From: Algoriphagus taiwanensis
Lineage (GTDB): Bacteria > Bacteroidota > Bacteroidia > Cytophagales > Cyclobacteriaceae
NCBI RefSeq assembly: GCF_036245645.1
Contig: NZ_BTPE01000005.1
Location: 310,001-374,000 of the forward strand
Direction of reading: 5' to 3'
DNA: 64,000 nucleotides
Part shown: positions 34,175 through 43,947 of the stretch, piece by piece
Numbering within the stretch: position 1 is the first letter of the stretch
How the letters are laid out: each line of letters opens with the position of its first letter
Notes under the pieces: model-generated
Told to the model about the DNA's origin: nothing
The model's database searches: none
The model's input: the letters and a program-made list of their open reading frames with translations, nothing else
Translations under genes and position numbers: made by a program

Positions 34175-36601
34175 ATGTCAGTAAAAACTCTTTTTCTCCG
34201 ACTTAAAAACTGGATTTCCCGACTTTTCAATAAAATCAAACCCGGAGACTTCGCCATCAAAGGCGCAGGGATCGGCCTATTGGTTGGTTCGGTTTTAGTC
34301 TTTGTGTTGGAAGTATTAGGCATGTCCATCAACTTTGCCGATCCATGGATCCTAGTTTATGGGGCATTGATCGTCCTAGCCTCTGTTTTGTTGGCCTATT
34401 TGGGAAATTGGCTGATTGGGAAGTTTCACGAAATCCCCAAAGCCTATAAAATCTCCCTCCTGATCGCCATCCCTCTCCTGCTCTTGGCCCGATTGGGAGA
34501 TCAGCGGATTGCCCTGTTTCTTTTCGTGGTTTTTTGCCTTTTAGGCGCTGGATTCGCAGTTTTTCGTCGCTCGCATTTCAAAAAGCTCACATTACCAAAA
34601 AAATCCATCGCCATTTTGGGCCTGGTAATTGGCTTGGCAGGAGCCGGTTCTTTCTTGTATTTCCTTGCTATCCCTGGCTTGGATATGAAGCCGATAATCA
34701 ATGCCGCTCAACTTTCAGAAGACAACATAACTCCATTGGAAATGGAATCTCCCGGCAGTCCGGGAAGCTACGAGGTGGAGTTTTTTACCTATGGTTCAGG
34801 AAAGGACAAGCTAAGGGAGGAGTTTAATCAAGGGGTAAAATATCAAACCCAGCCTGTGGATGGAACCGCTTTCTTGGATAATTGGGAGGGATTTTCCGGA
34901 AAATACCGAACCTGGAGGTGGGGATTTGATTTCAGGGAACTGCCACTGAATGGTCGTGTCTGGAAACCCAAAGGCAAGGGGCCTTTTCCATTGGTTTTGA
35001 TCGTACATGGCAATCATCCCATGCTGGATTTTTCGGACCCCGGCTATGAATATCTGGGAGAATTACTGGCTTCCCGGGGATTTATTGTGGTATCTGTCGA
35101 TGAAAACTTCATCAACGGATCCTGGTCAGATATGCCGGATGGTTTGGAAAAGGAAAATGATGCGCGAGGCTGGCTGCTGTTGGAGCATCTGAGGCAATGG
35201 AAAGACTGGAATCAGGACACTTCCCATGAGCTTTTTGGGATGATTGATATGGAAAAGCTGTCTTTGATCGGGCATTCCCGGGGAGGGGAAGCGGTAGGAC
35301 ATGCAGCCATGCTTAACCAAATGGACTACTACCCGGATGATGCGACCATTCCTTTGGGTTATCACTTTGGTATCCAATCGGTCATTGCCATCGCTCCGGT
35401 AGACGGGCAATACAAACCCGGAAGCAGCCTGACCCAATTTTCCAACGTTAGCTATCTGACCATCCATGGAGCCCAGGATCAAGATGTGGAATCCTTCGAC
35501 GGAGCCAAGCAATTCGAGCGGATCACCTTTACCGATTCGGTCTATCGATTCAAATCCGGCCTGTACATCGGCAATGCCAACCACGGGCAGTTCAATTCCA
35601 GCTGGGGGGATAATGATATGCTGGCAACCTTCTCGGGTGTCCTCAACCGCGGTCAACTCATGGATCCCAAAGACCAGGAAACCATTGCCAAGGTCTACAT
35701 CAGTGCTTTTCTGGAAGCTACCTTAAATCAGAAATACGAATATCTCCCTCTTTTTTTGGATGCGAGAAAAGGCCGAAACTGGCTGCCTGAGACAATTTAT
35801 CTTAATCAGTTTGAGGATTCAAGAAGTCGGTTTTGGGCAGGGTACGATGAGGATTTTGATGTGCTGTCGATTGGAGAGGGAGGAAAGGCCAAAGGAGAAA
35901 ATCTGAGTGTCTGGAGAGAAGGAGAAGTCATACCTAAATACGGATTGAAAGGGACCCGGGCGGTATTCCTGGGCTGGAACTATGAAGAATTCGGCGAAGA
36001 CAGTCTGGACTGGGAAGCGGAGGAAAAGCCGAACTTGCCAGATTCTATCCGGGCAAGCTATACCCTCAATCTGGGTCCGGAATCATTTCGGCCTGATTCA
36101 AGTTCGGTGTTGATTTTTTCTCTGGCAGAATCCAAAGAAAGCTCCAATCCAAAAAGTGACGGAAAATGGATAAAAAACAACAACGAGAATAAAGAAGAAC
36201 CAACCCAAGAAGAAGATGCTGAGCCGGAGGAAAAAGAGAAAGTGCAAGAGGAAGAAGAGCAAGAGGAGGATGAGGAAGAAAAACCACTGACACCACTGGA
36301 TTTTACCTTGGAGCTAGTGGACGCCGATGGTGGAAAAATTTCATTTCTTTTGAGTGAATTTTCCCCTCTTCAGCGCTTGATTCAATCTCGAGTAATGAAA
36401 ATCCAGTTTCTCGATGATAAAGATGAGACAGAAAGTATCTTCCAGATTTTCCAGTTTGATTTGGAAAAACTGGCTTCTCGAAACCCAGATTTTCAGCTGG
36501 AAAAGCTCCAAAAAATCCACTTTGTCTTTGACCAGTCAGAGCATGGAGTAGTGGTATTGGATCAGGTCGGATTGATGCCCAAACTTCCAGAAGCCCGATA
36601 G
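34175..36601 (+). CDS. Membrane alpha/beta hydrolase with an acidic low-complexity linker
   Basis: An 808-residue protein. About six membrane helices fill residues 30-175. A serine hydrolase domain follows: the strand FPLVLIVHGNH, the nucleophile elbow GHSRGGE, and later a His in NANHGQF. Near residues 665-710 there is a strongly acidic Glu-rich stretch before a final beta-rich domain. The open frame reaches back to a TTG at 34109; the ATG at 34175 avoids a charged leader and is preferred. The hydrolase half resembles PAF-acetylhydrolase and dienelactone-type enzymes, but substrate is unknown. It follows ccsBA after 132 bases, so it may be a separate unit. Confidence 0.78.
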   Translation: MSVKTLFLRLKNWISRLFNKIKPGDFAIKGAGIGLLVGSVLVFVLEVLGMSINFADPWILVYGALIVLASVLLAYLGNWLIGKFHEIPKAYKISLLIAIPLLLLARLGDQRIALFLFVVFCLLGAGFAVFRRSHFKKLTLPKKSIAILGLVIGLAGAGSFLYFLAIPGLDMKPIINAAQLSEDNITPLEMESPGSPGSYEVEFFTYGSGKDKLREEFNQGVKYQTQPVDGTAFLDNWEGFSGKYRTWRWGFDFRELPLNGRVWKPKGKGPFPLVLIVHGNHPMLDFSDPGYEYLGELLASRGFIVVSVDENFINGSWSDMPDGLEKENDARGWLLLEHLRQWKDWNQDTSHELFGMIDMEKLSLIGHSRGGEAVGHAAMLNQMDYYPDDATIPLGYHFGIQSVIAIAPVDGQYKPGSSLTQFSNVSYLTIHGAQDQDVESFDGAKQFERITFTDSVYRFKSGLYIGNANHGQFNSSWGDNDMLATFSGVLNRGQLMDPKDQETIAKVYISAFLEATLNQKYEYLPLFLDARKGRNWLPETIYLNQFEDSRSRFWAGYDEDFDVLSIGEGGKAKGENLSVWREGEVIPKYGLKGTRAVFLGWNYEEFGEDSLDWEAEEKPNLPDSIRASYTLNLGPESFRPDSSSVLIFSLAESKESSNPKSDGKWIKNNNENKEEPTQEEDAEPEEKEKVQEEEEQEEDEEEKPLTPLDFTLELVDADGGKISFLLSEFSPLQRLIQSRVMKIQFLDDKDETESIFQIFQFDLEKLASRNPDFQLEKLQKIHFVFDQSEHGVVVLDQVGLMPKLPEAR

Positions 36602-36632
36602 CCTGGCTGTCCAATCTACATCAGTTTCTTTT

Positions 36633-38165
36633 ATGAAAAAAGAACCTCTCCTTCTACTCTTTTTCATCCTCGCCAAATTGGCGATACAATACCTAGCGGT
36701 ACATCCAGATTATGATTTGCAGCGGGACGAGTTTCTGCATTTGGACCAAGCCAAGCATCTGGCTTGGGGATATCTTTCTGTTCCGCCCTTTACTTCCTGG
36801 AATTCGGTCCTGATCCAATGGCTGGGTGGTGGAGAGTTTTGGGTGAGGTTTTTTCCGGCTTTGTATGGGGTATTGACCTTGGTTTTGGCTTGGGATCTGG
36901 TCAAGCGGTTGGGAGGTGGGCTTTTTGCCCAAAGTCTGGCAGCTATCTTTCTCCTTTGCTCTGCCATGATCCGGGTAAATATCCTTTACCAGCCCAATGC
37001 GATGGATATTTTGTGCTGGACTTGGGTTTTTTACTCCCTGATCCGATGGGAGGCAAGTCAACGCCCCAAATGGCTATACCTGATGGGAATGGCCTTTGGC
37101 ATGGGTATGCTAAACAAGTATTCCATTGCTTTTCTAGGATTGGGAATCCTACTCTCGTTGCTTTTGATGAAGCCCAAGATCTTTAAAATCAAACACCTTT
37201 ATGGAGGGCTTGGATTGGCATTTTTGCTTTTTCTCCCCAATCTTCTCTGGCAAATCACCCACGGCTTTCCCGTGCTTACCCACATGAGATTGCTTCAGCA
37301 ATACCAATTGGTCAATAACAGTGCTGTAGGTTTTTTGGCAGAACAGGCCCTATTCATTTACCCATCCCTTCTTCTCATACTCCCGGGCCTGATTGGACTT
37401 TTGATTTCGGATTGGGGAAAACCTTATCGCTGGGTTTTGCTTTCTGCCGGTGTGACCTTGGCGATTCTGGCATTTTTTCAGGCCAAAGGGTACTATGCCC
37501 TGGGACTTTATCCAACTCTGTTGGCCCTATCGGCTTTCAGTCTGGAGATGATGAGTAGAAACGGATGGATAAGGAAACTTCGACCGGTGGCATTGGCACT
37601 TCCTATCCTCCTTTTCCTGCCTGCATTCAATTTAATTCATCCCACTGTTGGGCCCGAGAAGATATTGATTTCTCCTCCAAATTATGCCAAGCTCGGCCTC
37701 AATCGCTGGGAAGATGGGAAAGAGTATCCCCTTCCTCAGGACTTTGCCGATATGCTGGGCTGGAGCGAATTGGGAAGCTTGGTGGACCAAGCTGTAGCCC
37801 AAATCAAGGAGCCCGGGCGGGTTTTGGTGCTCTGCGGAAATTATGGGGAAGCAGGAGCGATTAATTTTTATTCCAAAACTCCCGGTCTGGAAGCCTTCAC
37901 CATGAATGCGGATTACCTGTATTGGTTTGATCTCGAGGAACCGATTCGACACTTGATTTTGGTAAGGGTGGCAGAAGAACCCTTAACCGAACAGGAAAAG
38001 GGATTTTTTGAATCCTACACAGAGATCGGCCACGTCTCCCATCCATTGGCCCGAGAATCCGGCACCACAGTCTATTTACTTCAAGGAGCCAAAGGAGATG
38101 TGAACTCAGTTCTTAAAGCAGAAATCCGGGAAGAGAAAAGGGGTTGGGAGGGAGACACACCCTGA
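36633..38165 (+). CDS. GT39-family membrane glycosyltransferase (ArnT/PMT-like)
   Basis: A 510-residue polytopic protein of the GT-C superfamily, which transfers sugars from polyprenyl phosphate carriers to lipids or proteins. The catalytic first loop reads LQRDEFLHLDQAKHLAWGY, with the acidic DE pair expected of GT39. About ten hydrophobic segments follow, then a soluble C-terminal domain beginning near residue 345. The family is close to the PMT_2 group seen in many Bacteroidota. It starts 31 bases after the alpha/beta hydrolase stop, so the two are probably cotranscribed. Acceptor unknown. Confidence 0.87.
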   Translation: MKKEPLLLLFFILAKLAIQYLAVHPDYDLQRDEFLHLDQAKHLAWGYLSVPPFTSWNSVLIQWLGGGEFWVRFFPALYGVLTLVLAWDLVKRLGGGLFAQSLAAIFLLCSAMIRVNILYQPNAMDILCWTWVFYSLIRWEASQRPKWLYLMGMAFGMGMLNKYSIAFLGLGILLSLLLMKPKIFKIKHLYGGLGLAFLLFLPNLLWQITHGFPVLTHMRLLQQYQLVNNSAVGFLAEQALFIYPSLLLILPGLIGLLISDWGKPYRWVLLSAGVTLAILAFFQAKGYYALGLYPTLLALSAFSLEMMSRNGWIRKLRPVALALPILLFLPAFNLIHPTVGPEKILISPPNYAKLGLNRWEDGKEYPLPQDFADMLGWSELGSLVDQAVAQIKEPGRVLVLCGNYGEAGAINFYSKTPGLEAFTMNADYLYWFDLEEPIRHLILVRVAEEPLTEQEKGFFESYTEIGHVSHPLARESGTTVYLLQGAKGDVNSVLKAEIREEKRGWEGDTP

Positions 38166-38237
38166 CAAAAATTCCATTATTCTCAGGCTTTTTTACTGGA
38201 ATGCCTTAGGTTAGACCTTCCTAAATCAGCAATTTTT

Positions 38238-39002
38238 ATGAGCAGGCTATTCCGGAAATTCAGAAAAGAGATCCTCGCTAAGGGAAAAATCCAAAAATAT
38301 CTTCTCTATGCTTTAGGCGAAGTAATCCTCCTCGTCATCGGGATTATGATTGCCTTAGCTATCAATAACAATAACCTCAAGCGACAAAATCAGGTCAAAG
38401 AGCAGGTTTATCTTAGCGGATTAAAAGAGGATTTTCTAATCAGCCGGGCAAAACTCCAAGAACTGATCAAGGTCAACCGAAACAATCTGGAAAGTGCCAA
38501 GAAGATCATTCAGGCAGATCCCAAAGACCCGAATCTTGAAGAAAAACAGTTTTCCCAATGGGTATTTGAAGCCTTGGCTTTTGAGATTTCTTTCAATCCC
38601 AACAACTCCCTGCTTACTGAAATGGTCAGTTCGGGTAGCTTGAAAGACCTTTCCAATCCTGAACTGAGAAAATCACTCACCGACTGGATGGCTACTTTGG
38701 AAGACATCCGAAGTCAAGAAGAGGAGTTAAGCTTGCAGCGGGAAAATGTGGTCAGCATTTTTGACCAAGAAGGCTACAGCATCAGAAAAGTCTTTGAAGA
38801 TGTCAAAGTGACTCAGGATTTGGGGATTCCAAACGGGGATTTTTCCGGAAGTAATCTGAAGATTTTGGAATCCGTGTCCTTCGAAAATCGACTCCTGACC
38901 TTCATCCTTACCACTCAGGCCACGGAAGAGGCTCACTACCTTCCCCTTCTGGAAAAGCTGGAATCTATTTTGGGATTGATTGAAAAAGAAATTAAAGGCT
39001 AG
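38238..39002 (+). CDS. DUF6090 family membrane protein
   Basis: A 254-residue protein starting with the signature SRLFRKFRKEILAKGKIQKYLLYALGEVILLVIGIMIALAIN-like opening of DUF6090: a basic amphipathic stretch and then a single membrane helix at about 27-46. The rest is a helical, probably periplasmic, coiled-coil-like domain rich in Lys and Glu. Members are abundant in Bacteroidota and unstudied. It stands alone with short spacers on both sides. Confidence 0.86.
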   Translation: MSRLFRKFRKEILAKGKIQKYLLYALGEVILLVIGIMIALAINNNNLKRQNQVKEQVYLSGLKEDFLISRAKLQELIKVNRNNLESAKKIIQADPKDPNLEEKQFSQWVFEALAFEISFNPNNSLLTEMVSSGSLKDLSNPELRKSLTDWMATLEDIRSQEEELSLQRENVVSIFDQEGYSIRKVFEDVKVTQDLGIPNGDFSGSNLKILESVSFENRLLTFILTTQATEEAHYLPLLEKLESILGLIEKEIKG

Positions 39003-39106
39003 ATGAAAAAAAGGAAAGAAAAAGAAAAATAAGGCCTTGACAAGGTTAGCCAAACTAAATATATTTTATTACGTATTGTATTCTATTCCACCAAATTGCA
39101 CCTGCC

Positions 39107-39460
39107 ATGAAAATCATTTCAAGCTTTTTTGTCCTTTTTTTAGGAACCCTAGGATGGACTTTTGCGCAAGAAAAAATAGACACCCTCAATAAATCCCAAA
39201 AAGACACCCTGTTGAACTCTTGGAAATTCATTCCTGAATTCAAAACAGATTCTCTTTATTCTGGAGGGATCCTGTTGGACAGTGGGGTTATGTTTTTACC
39301 GAAAAGCCTAAACCCTACCGGGTCAAAATTTGTGACACCCAACCCGAAATTTAGAGTAGGAATGCCTACTTATAAATTACCCGACCCCCAAAGCCGAATG
39401 CCGATCAAAGAGTTAGAAGACTCGGAGAATTATCCCATTCTGATCAAAAATTACGACTAG
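39107..39460 (+). CDS. Small secreted protein of unknown function
   Basis: A 117-residue protein with a signal peptide (MKIISSFFVLFLGTLGWTFAQ). The mature part is short, polar and Pro-rich, with YSGGILLDSGVMFLPKSLNPTG and YKLPDPQSRMPIKELEDS; no domain is recognised. It is followed by a strong terminator, so it is likely a monocistronic gene. Coding is supported by the signal peptide and codon style. Confidence 0.68.
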   Translation: MKIISSFFVLFLGTLGWTFAQEKIDTLNKSQKDTLLNSWKFIPEFKTDSLYSGGILLDSGVMFLPKSLNPTGSKFVTPNPKFRVGMPTYKLPDPQSRMPIKELEDSENYPILIKNYD

Positions 39461-39483
39461 CAGCATTCACTCCAAGATATAAA

Positions 39484-39520
39484 AAAGCCCGATTTCATCT
39501 TGAAACCGGGCTTTCCTGTT
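39484..39520 (+). terminator. Intrinsic terminator after the small secreted protein gene
   Basis: AAAGCCCGATTTCA (39484-39497) pairs with TGAAACCGGGCTTT (39501-39514) with one mismatch around a TCT loop, followed by a T-rich run. A-rich sequence on the left makes it usable from the minus strand as well. Confidence 0.88.
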
Positions 39521-39597
39521 TTTAATCAGCTTTTTTAGCTCACAGATGGCATAGATTCCCTCAGATAAATACCCGAAACCTGCTCACTGTAAACCGC

Positions 39598-42072
39598 CTA
39601 CTTATCCTTCGGCTTATCCCGCTGCATTTCAATCATATCCACAGGTGGCGGCGTATTGTCGCCTAAGAGGTGACGCACGAAATAATCTCCCATTTTCCAG
39701 AAGAAATACTCGGTCATATCTCCGTAACCATGTCTTTGACCAGGCAAAATCACAAACTCGAAGCGCTTCCCGGCTTTGATCAGCGCCTCCGCCATTCGGA
39801 TCGTACCGGCAGGATGCACATTATTGTCCACGTCTCCCGTACTGAGCATCAAGTGACCTTTTAGATTTTTTGCCAAATCCGGGTTCTTTTCGATTTGATA
39901 GACGAAAGTCGTATCTCCTTTGGGAGTGATGACCTCTTTTACTCCGTGGTGCTTTTCTGACCACCAGCGGTTATAGATGTTGTTTTCATGGTTTCCTGCC
40001 GAGGAAACCGCCACTTTGAACACATCCGGGTAGACCAACATTGCTGCGGTGGACATAAATCCACCTCCTGAATGTCCGTGAATGCCCACGCGGTTGCGGT
40101 CAATGAAAGAATGGCGGTCTGCCAATTGATCCACTGCCGCTTTTTTATCCGCCAACCCATAATCTCTCAGGTCTCCGTAGCCATAATTGTGATACCACTT
40201 GGACCGGGCAGGATGACCTCCTCGATTACCCAAAGTCACGACTACAAAACCAAATTGGGCCAATCGGTCTGTTCGGTCCATTCCTCGTCCAAAGGATTTA
40301 TTCACCGCCTCGGTTTGGGGACCGGGATACACGTATTGTACCAAAGGGTATTGACGAGTGGAGTCAAAATCAAAAGGCTTGTACATCACCCCATACAAAT
40401 CGGTGATTCCATCATCCGCCTTAAACTTGAAAGGTTCAGGGAACTGATAGCCTGCAGCAAAAAGCTGACTTAGGTCTGCAGTCTCCAATTCCATCACCTT
40501 ATTCCCATTTCGATCCATCAGGACAGAGACTGGAGTGGTATTCACCCGGGAAAAATTGCTAACAAAGAAGGAAGCATTGTCATTGATCTCTATGCTGTGA
40601 TTGAAATCACCTGAATTCAACAAGCTGACATTTCCGCCATCCATTGAAACACTGTACAAATGCTCATAGTAAGGGTCTTCTCCTTTCTCCCTTCCATTGG
40701 CTACAAAATAGACTCTTCTGTTTCGAGCATCCACTCTAGCCATTCCGCCGACATGATAGGGACCGGAGGTTAACTGTCGTTTCAAGGTTCCGTTTTTGTC
40801 ATACAAATAGAGATGGCCCCAGCCGTCTCTTTCTGACCACCATACGAGCTCATTACCTACGATTTCAATCTTTTCAAAATCGATGTAGGTATTGCTTCTC
40901 TCCTCGATTACTACTTCTTTTTGGCCGGTAGCCAGATTCCAACGAACCACATCCACCCGCTTCAGATCTCTGCTGGTAATCGCAAAGTAAAACTCATCCA
41001 AATCTCCCAACCAGGTAGCTGGTCTGAAATCATCATCCCGGGTATTGGCAGGAGGAGTGGTGGACCAAAGGCTGACGGTTTGGTCCTTGAAAGTGGAAAT
41101 AGGGAGCTTTTTCAGCTCTTGGGAATCAAAAGAATAATGCAACAACTCAGTCTGTGGCTGCTCTTTTTCTCCCGGCATGGCATACTTGTAAGTTTCCAAT
41201 GTCGGTCTTGGATCCCGGGTATTGTGGATGACCCAGAGATCTTTCACTTGTCTTTGGTCAGTTCGTGTGAGGATAAACTGCTTGGAATCCGTACTCCAGA
41301 GCACCCCCACTCGCTTGCGGTCATTTTTCTTCTTTTCTTCCTCCACATTGTCATCTCCACGGCCTCCCCAGCCGTATTCGTAGTCCTTTTCGCCATCAGT
41401 GGTGAGTTGATTTTCGACAAGGGTGGAGTCCTTTTCATCCTTTACCGCCTTCAGGAAGTTTTCCTTATCCATCCAGTAGAGGTTGAAATTTTTGGAATAA
41501 ACCACTTTGGAGGAGTCCGGAGCAATATTGGCCCAAGAAAGACGCTTGGGGTCTTTTTCAGTTTCGATCTCCGTCAAAGTTTGGGAACCGATATTGAAAA
41601 GAAAGGTGTGCACCTTCTTTTCCATGGAGTCTTTGGCATTTTTGTTCTTCTCCTTGATCTCGGCCCAGTCGGACTTGAGGACATCTGCTGTGGACTTCAC
41701 TTTGAATCGGATGGTATTTTCATCCTCCATCAGCTTCAGATCATCCAGCTTGAGGTGCTGTCCGTCAAAAGGATCTTTGACTGCTTTGGTGATTTCAGCA
41801 GCCAGTTTATCCCGGTCAAAAAGCTCTGTTTTCGTTCTTCTAACCGGATCGACTACATACCAGCGCTTTCCATCGCTGGTTTCGTATTCGTACCAAAAGC
41901 GATCAGACTTCTTCATCCAGTGCGGATCCACACTGGTCGAAAAGATCATTTTTCTCAGTTTTTCCGGTGAAAATCGAGCCGCCAACTCATAATTTCCCGG
42001 GTAAATCTTCTCTTGGGCATATCCTGACACAGCCGCCAGAATCAAGCCCATCACTAGTATTACTTTCCTCAT
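39598..42072 (-). CDS. S9 family peptidase (DPP IV-like)
   Basis: An 824-residue exported serine peptidase of family S9B. A signal peptide ends at SGYAQE. Residues about 40-560 form the beta-propeller (DPPIV_N), with EERSNTYIDFEKIEIVGNELVWWSERDGWGHLY as a recognisable blade. The catalytic domain carries the nucleophile Ser668 in GHSGGGF, an Asp in VDNNVHP and the His in QRHGYGD. It should release dipeptides from peptides with Pro at position two, probably for nutrition. The sequence KKHDRKR-like basic insert and DDNVEEEKKKNDRKR loop in the propeller are unusual. It is monocistronic. Confidence 0.93.
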   Translation of the reverse strand: MRKVILVMGLILAAVSGYAQEKIYPGNYELAARFSPEKLRKMIFSTSVDPHWMKKSDRFWYEYETSDGKRWYVVDPVRRTKTELFDRDKLAAEITKAVKDPFDGQHLKLDDLKLMEDENTIRFKVKSTADVLKSDWAEIKEKNKNAKDSMEKKVHTFLFNIGSQTLTEIETEKDPKRLSWANIAPDSSKVVYSKNFNLYWMDKENFLKAVKDEKDSTLVENQLTTDGEKDYEYGWGGRGDDNVEEEKKKNDRKRVGVLWSTDSKQFILTRTDQRQVKDLWVIHNTRDPRPTLETYKYAMPGEKEQPQTELLHYSFDSQELKKLPISTFKDQTVSLWSTTPPANTRDDDFRPATWLGDLDEFYFAITSRDLKRVDVVRWNLATGQKEVVIEERSNTYIDFEKIEIVGNELVWWSERDGWGHLYLYDKNGTLKRQLTSGPYHVGGMARVDARNRRVYFVANGREKGEDPYYEHLYSVSMDGGNVSLLNSGDFNHSIEINDNASFFVSNFSRVNTTPVSVLMDRNGNKVMELETADLSQLFAAGYQFPEPFKFKADDGITDLYGVMYKPFDFDSTRQYPLVQYVYPGPQTEAVNKSFGRGMDRTDRLAQFGFVVVTLGNRGGHPARSKWYHNYGYGDLRDYGLADKKAAVDQLADRHSFIDRNRVGIHGHSGGGFMSTAAMLVYPDVFKVAVSSAGNHENNIYNRWWSEKHHGVKEVITPKGDTTFVYQIEKNPDLAKNLKGHLMLSTGDVDNNVHPAGTIRMAEALIKAGKRFEFVILPGQRHGYGDMTEYFFWKMGDYFVRHLLGDNTPPPVDMIEMQRDKPKDK

Positions 42073-42230
42073 TTGAGTTTATTTTTCTTTGTCACGAAAC
42101 TAACTTATGGATCCCTAGCCTCTAGACCGCTTGCGTAAAAGTTTCGAGCTGATCTTGATATTCAAAAAAATAAAAGCCTTTTCACCCTGAGAGCTTTAGA
42201 AATCGTAACTTTAAACAAACCGAAAAAGAA

Positions 42231-42455
42231 ATGGAAAAAATTAGTATTCCTGTAAAAGCTCAATTGGCTAAGGCTTGGCAAAATGCCTCTGAGGAGTTAA
42301 AAATTGAAATTTCACAAGTGCTGGAAACACAAATCGAGCAACTACTTTCCGGAGGAGAAGAGAAAAAGCAGGTTTTGACCTACCTCCAATCCCTTCAAGA
42401 AGAGATGAAGAATAAAGGCCTTACCCAAGATATTTTGGATGACATCCTCCACTAG
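42231..42455 (+). CDS. Putative antitoxin of a PIN toxin-antitoxin pair
   Basis: A 74-residue, mostly helical acidic protein (MEKISIPVKAQLAKAWQNAS, then EEKKQVLTYLQSLQEEMKNKG). The start resembles small antitoxins with a short strand followed by helices, but I do not recognise a named family. It overlaps the PIN-domain gene by 17 bases, the arrangement of type II antitoxin-toxin operons. A TAACTTTA promoter-like element lies about 30 bases before its ATG. The antitoxin call depends on the neighbour. Confidence 0.62.
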   Translation: MEKISIPVKAQLAKAWQNASEELKIEISQVLETQIEQLLSGGEEKKQVLTYLQSLQEEMKNKGLTQDILDDILH

Positions 42456-42870
42456 CTTACTTTTTATTTTTGACACAAACACACTTATTAGTGGTGCATT
42501 GATTCAAAATTCAATTCCCTCCTATTCGCTTCAAAAAGCCATAAAATCTGGTGATCTCTGTTTCTCAAAGGATACTTTTCTCGAATTAAAAGAAGTATTA
42601 GGTCGTAAGAAATTTGATAAATACCTAAGCCAAGCCCAAAGACAAGAGTTTTTTGAGAGGATAATGCAAGTATCCAGATTCTTTTATCCCAAGGAGAATT
42701 TTAATGTTTGCCGAGATCCTAACGACAACAAATTTTTGGACCTCGCCTATATTTCTGAAGCTCAATTCCTAATCTCTGGAGACAATGATTTGCTGATTTT
42801 GGACCAGTTTCATCAAACGAAAATAATCAGCCCCTTCGATTTTTTTAAAAGAACTTCACAATCGATTTAG
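42439..42870 (+). CDS. PIN-domain toxin-like protein
   Basis: A 143-residue PIN-domain protein of the COG1569 type, commonly annotated as the toxin of type II systems. Acidic residues are placed as in PIN nucleases: D12 in FIFDTNTLISG, E in FLELKEVL, D in CRDPNDNKFLDLA and the SGDNDLL pair. PIN proteins cleave RNA with magnesium or manganese. All four acidic positions look intact. The ATG lies inside the end of the antitoxin frame. Genomic solo or TA function is not tested. Confidence 0.83.
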   Translation: MTSSTSLLFIFDTNTLISGALIQNSIPSYSLQKAIKSGDLCFSKDTFLELKEVLGRKKFDKYLSQAQRQEFFERIMQVSRFFYPKENFNVCRDPNDNKFLDLAYISEAQFLISGDNDLLILDQFHQTKIISPFDFFKRTSQSI

Positions 42871-42889
42871 AATTTTTTATCAGTCTTAT

Positions 42890-42914
42890 TTCCAACTTCA
42901 ATCGGAGGTTGGAA
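42890..42914. other. Hairpin in the spacer after the toxin gene
   Basis: TTCCAACTT (42890-42898) pairs with AGGTTGGAA (42906-42914) with one G-U pair and a seven-base loop. No T-run follows, so it may be an RNA-end structure and not a classical terminator. Confidence 0.5.
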
Positions 42915-43068
42915 CTATCAATTTGGATTTCCTCCCAACTCCCTACCTCCTATTCACTTAACCTTTAATTCACTTTAACCAAATATTCTTTGGAAATCAA
43001 AACAAATACTTAACAACCTAAACATATTGGATTGATATGCTCGGTGTAGTTTTGAAAAAACCAAGAAT

Positions 43069-43947
43069 GTGAAAACTCACTTCAAAACACTGGTGATTTC
43101 GGATGTCCATCTAGGCACCAAAGGAGCGAAAGCAAAAGAAATCGCCCGCTTTCTCAAGCAGTACCGCTGCGACCATCTCATCCTCAATGGAGATATAATC
43201 GATGGCTGGCAACTCAAAAAATCTGGTAGCTGGAAACGGAAACACACCCGTTTTTTCAATCGGGTCCTGAAGATGATGGAAAACCATCACACCCAAGTCT
43301 ACTACCTACGGGGCAATCATGATGACTTTTTGGATCAGATTCTGCCTCTTCAGATTGGTAATCTCCGCATCCAAACCGACCTGATCTATGAGAGTAACGG
43401 GAAAAAATATTTCATCACTCACGGGGATATTTTTGACAGTATCACCACCCACCTCCGATGGATTGCCTATCTCGGTGACATGGGCTACACCTTTCTCCTT
43501 TGGCTCAATCGGGTGGTTAATCATTACCGGTTTAAGCGCGGACTGCCCTATTTTTCCCTTTCCCGCTATGTGAAATCCAAAGTGAAATCCGCAGTTTCCT
43601 ACATCGACCAATACGAAACCGAATTGGCAAAAATGGCAAGAGCAAAGGGCTGTGACGGGATTATCTGCGGACACATTCACCAAGCAGAAAACCGAATGAT
43701 CGATGGAATCCACTACCTCAATTCCGGAGATTGGGTAGAAACGATGAGTGCCTTGGCTGAAGACCATGAGGGCAATTGGCAGCTGATTTTTTACAATGAA
43801 ATCGACTTTAAACAATTGCAAACACCTGAAATATCTCAGTTTAAAAAGGAAAGTGATCTGCCTGAAAATGACTTGCTCCCCATGAAAAAAGTCGCTTTTG
43901 ATCGTCCGGGAGAGGATCTGAATCCACCTACTTTTCGAATCGGATGA
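43069..43947 (+). CDS. LpxH-like calcineurin phosphoesterase (paralogue)
   Basis: A 292-residue metallophosphoesterase annotated in relatives as a UDP-2,3-diacylglucosamine diphosphatase family protein. Motifs are DVHLG, GDIIDGW, GNHDD, HGDIFD and GHIHQAE, with a hydrophobic amphipathic region (LRWIAYLGDMGYTFLLWLNR) that could dock on the membrane. It differs from the lpxH at 22 kb in the second and last motifs and has a longer tail, so a related lipid phosphate substrate is possible. The start is GTG; an ATG two bases earlier is out of frame. It overlaps the glycosyltransferase by four bases. Confidence 0.84.
   Translation: MKTHFKTLVISDVHLGTKGAKAKEIARFLKQYRCDHLILNGDIIDGWQLKKSGSWKRKHTRFFNRVLKMMENHHTQVYYLRGNHDDFLDQILPLQIGNLRIQTDLIYESNGKKYFITHGDIFDSITTHLRWIAYLGDMGYTFLLWLNRVVNHYRFKRGLPYFSLSRYVKSKVKSAVSYIDQYETELAKMARAKGCDGIICGHIHQAENRMIDGIHYLNSGDWVETMSALAEDHEGNWQLIFYNEIDFKQLQTPEISQFKKESDLPENDLLPMKKVAFDRPGEDLNPPTFRIG

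Noticed and set aside
40921..41970. Long plus-strand open frame (349 codons) opposite the S9 peptidase gene
   Set aside because: It is a mirror of the minus-strand peptidase, which has a signal peptide and full catalytic triad; the plus-strand translation has no domain or start context.
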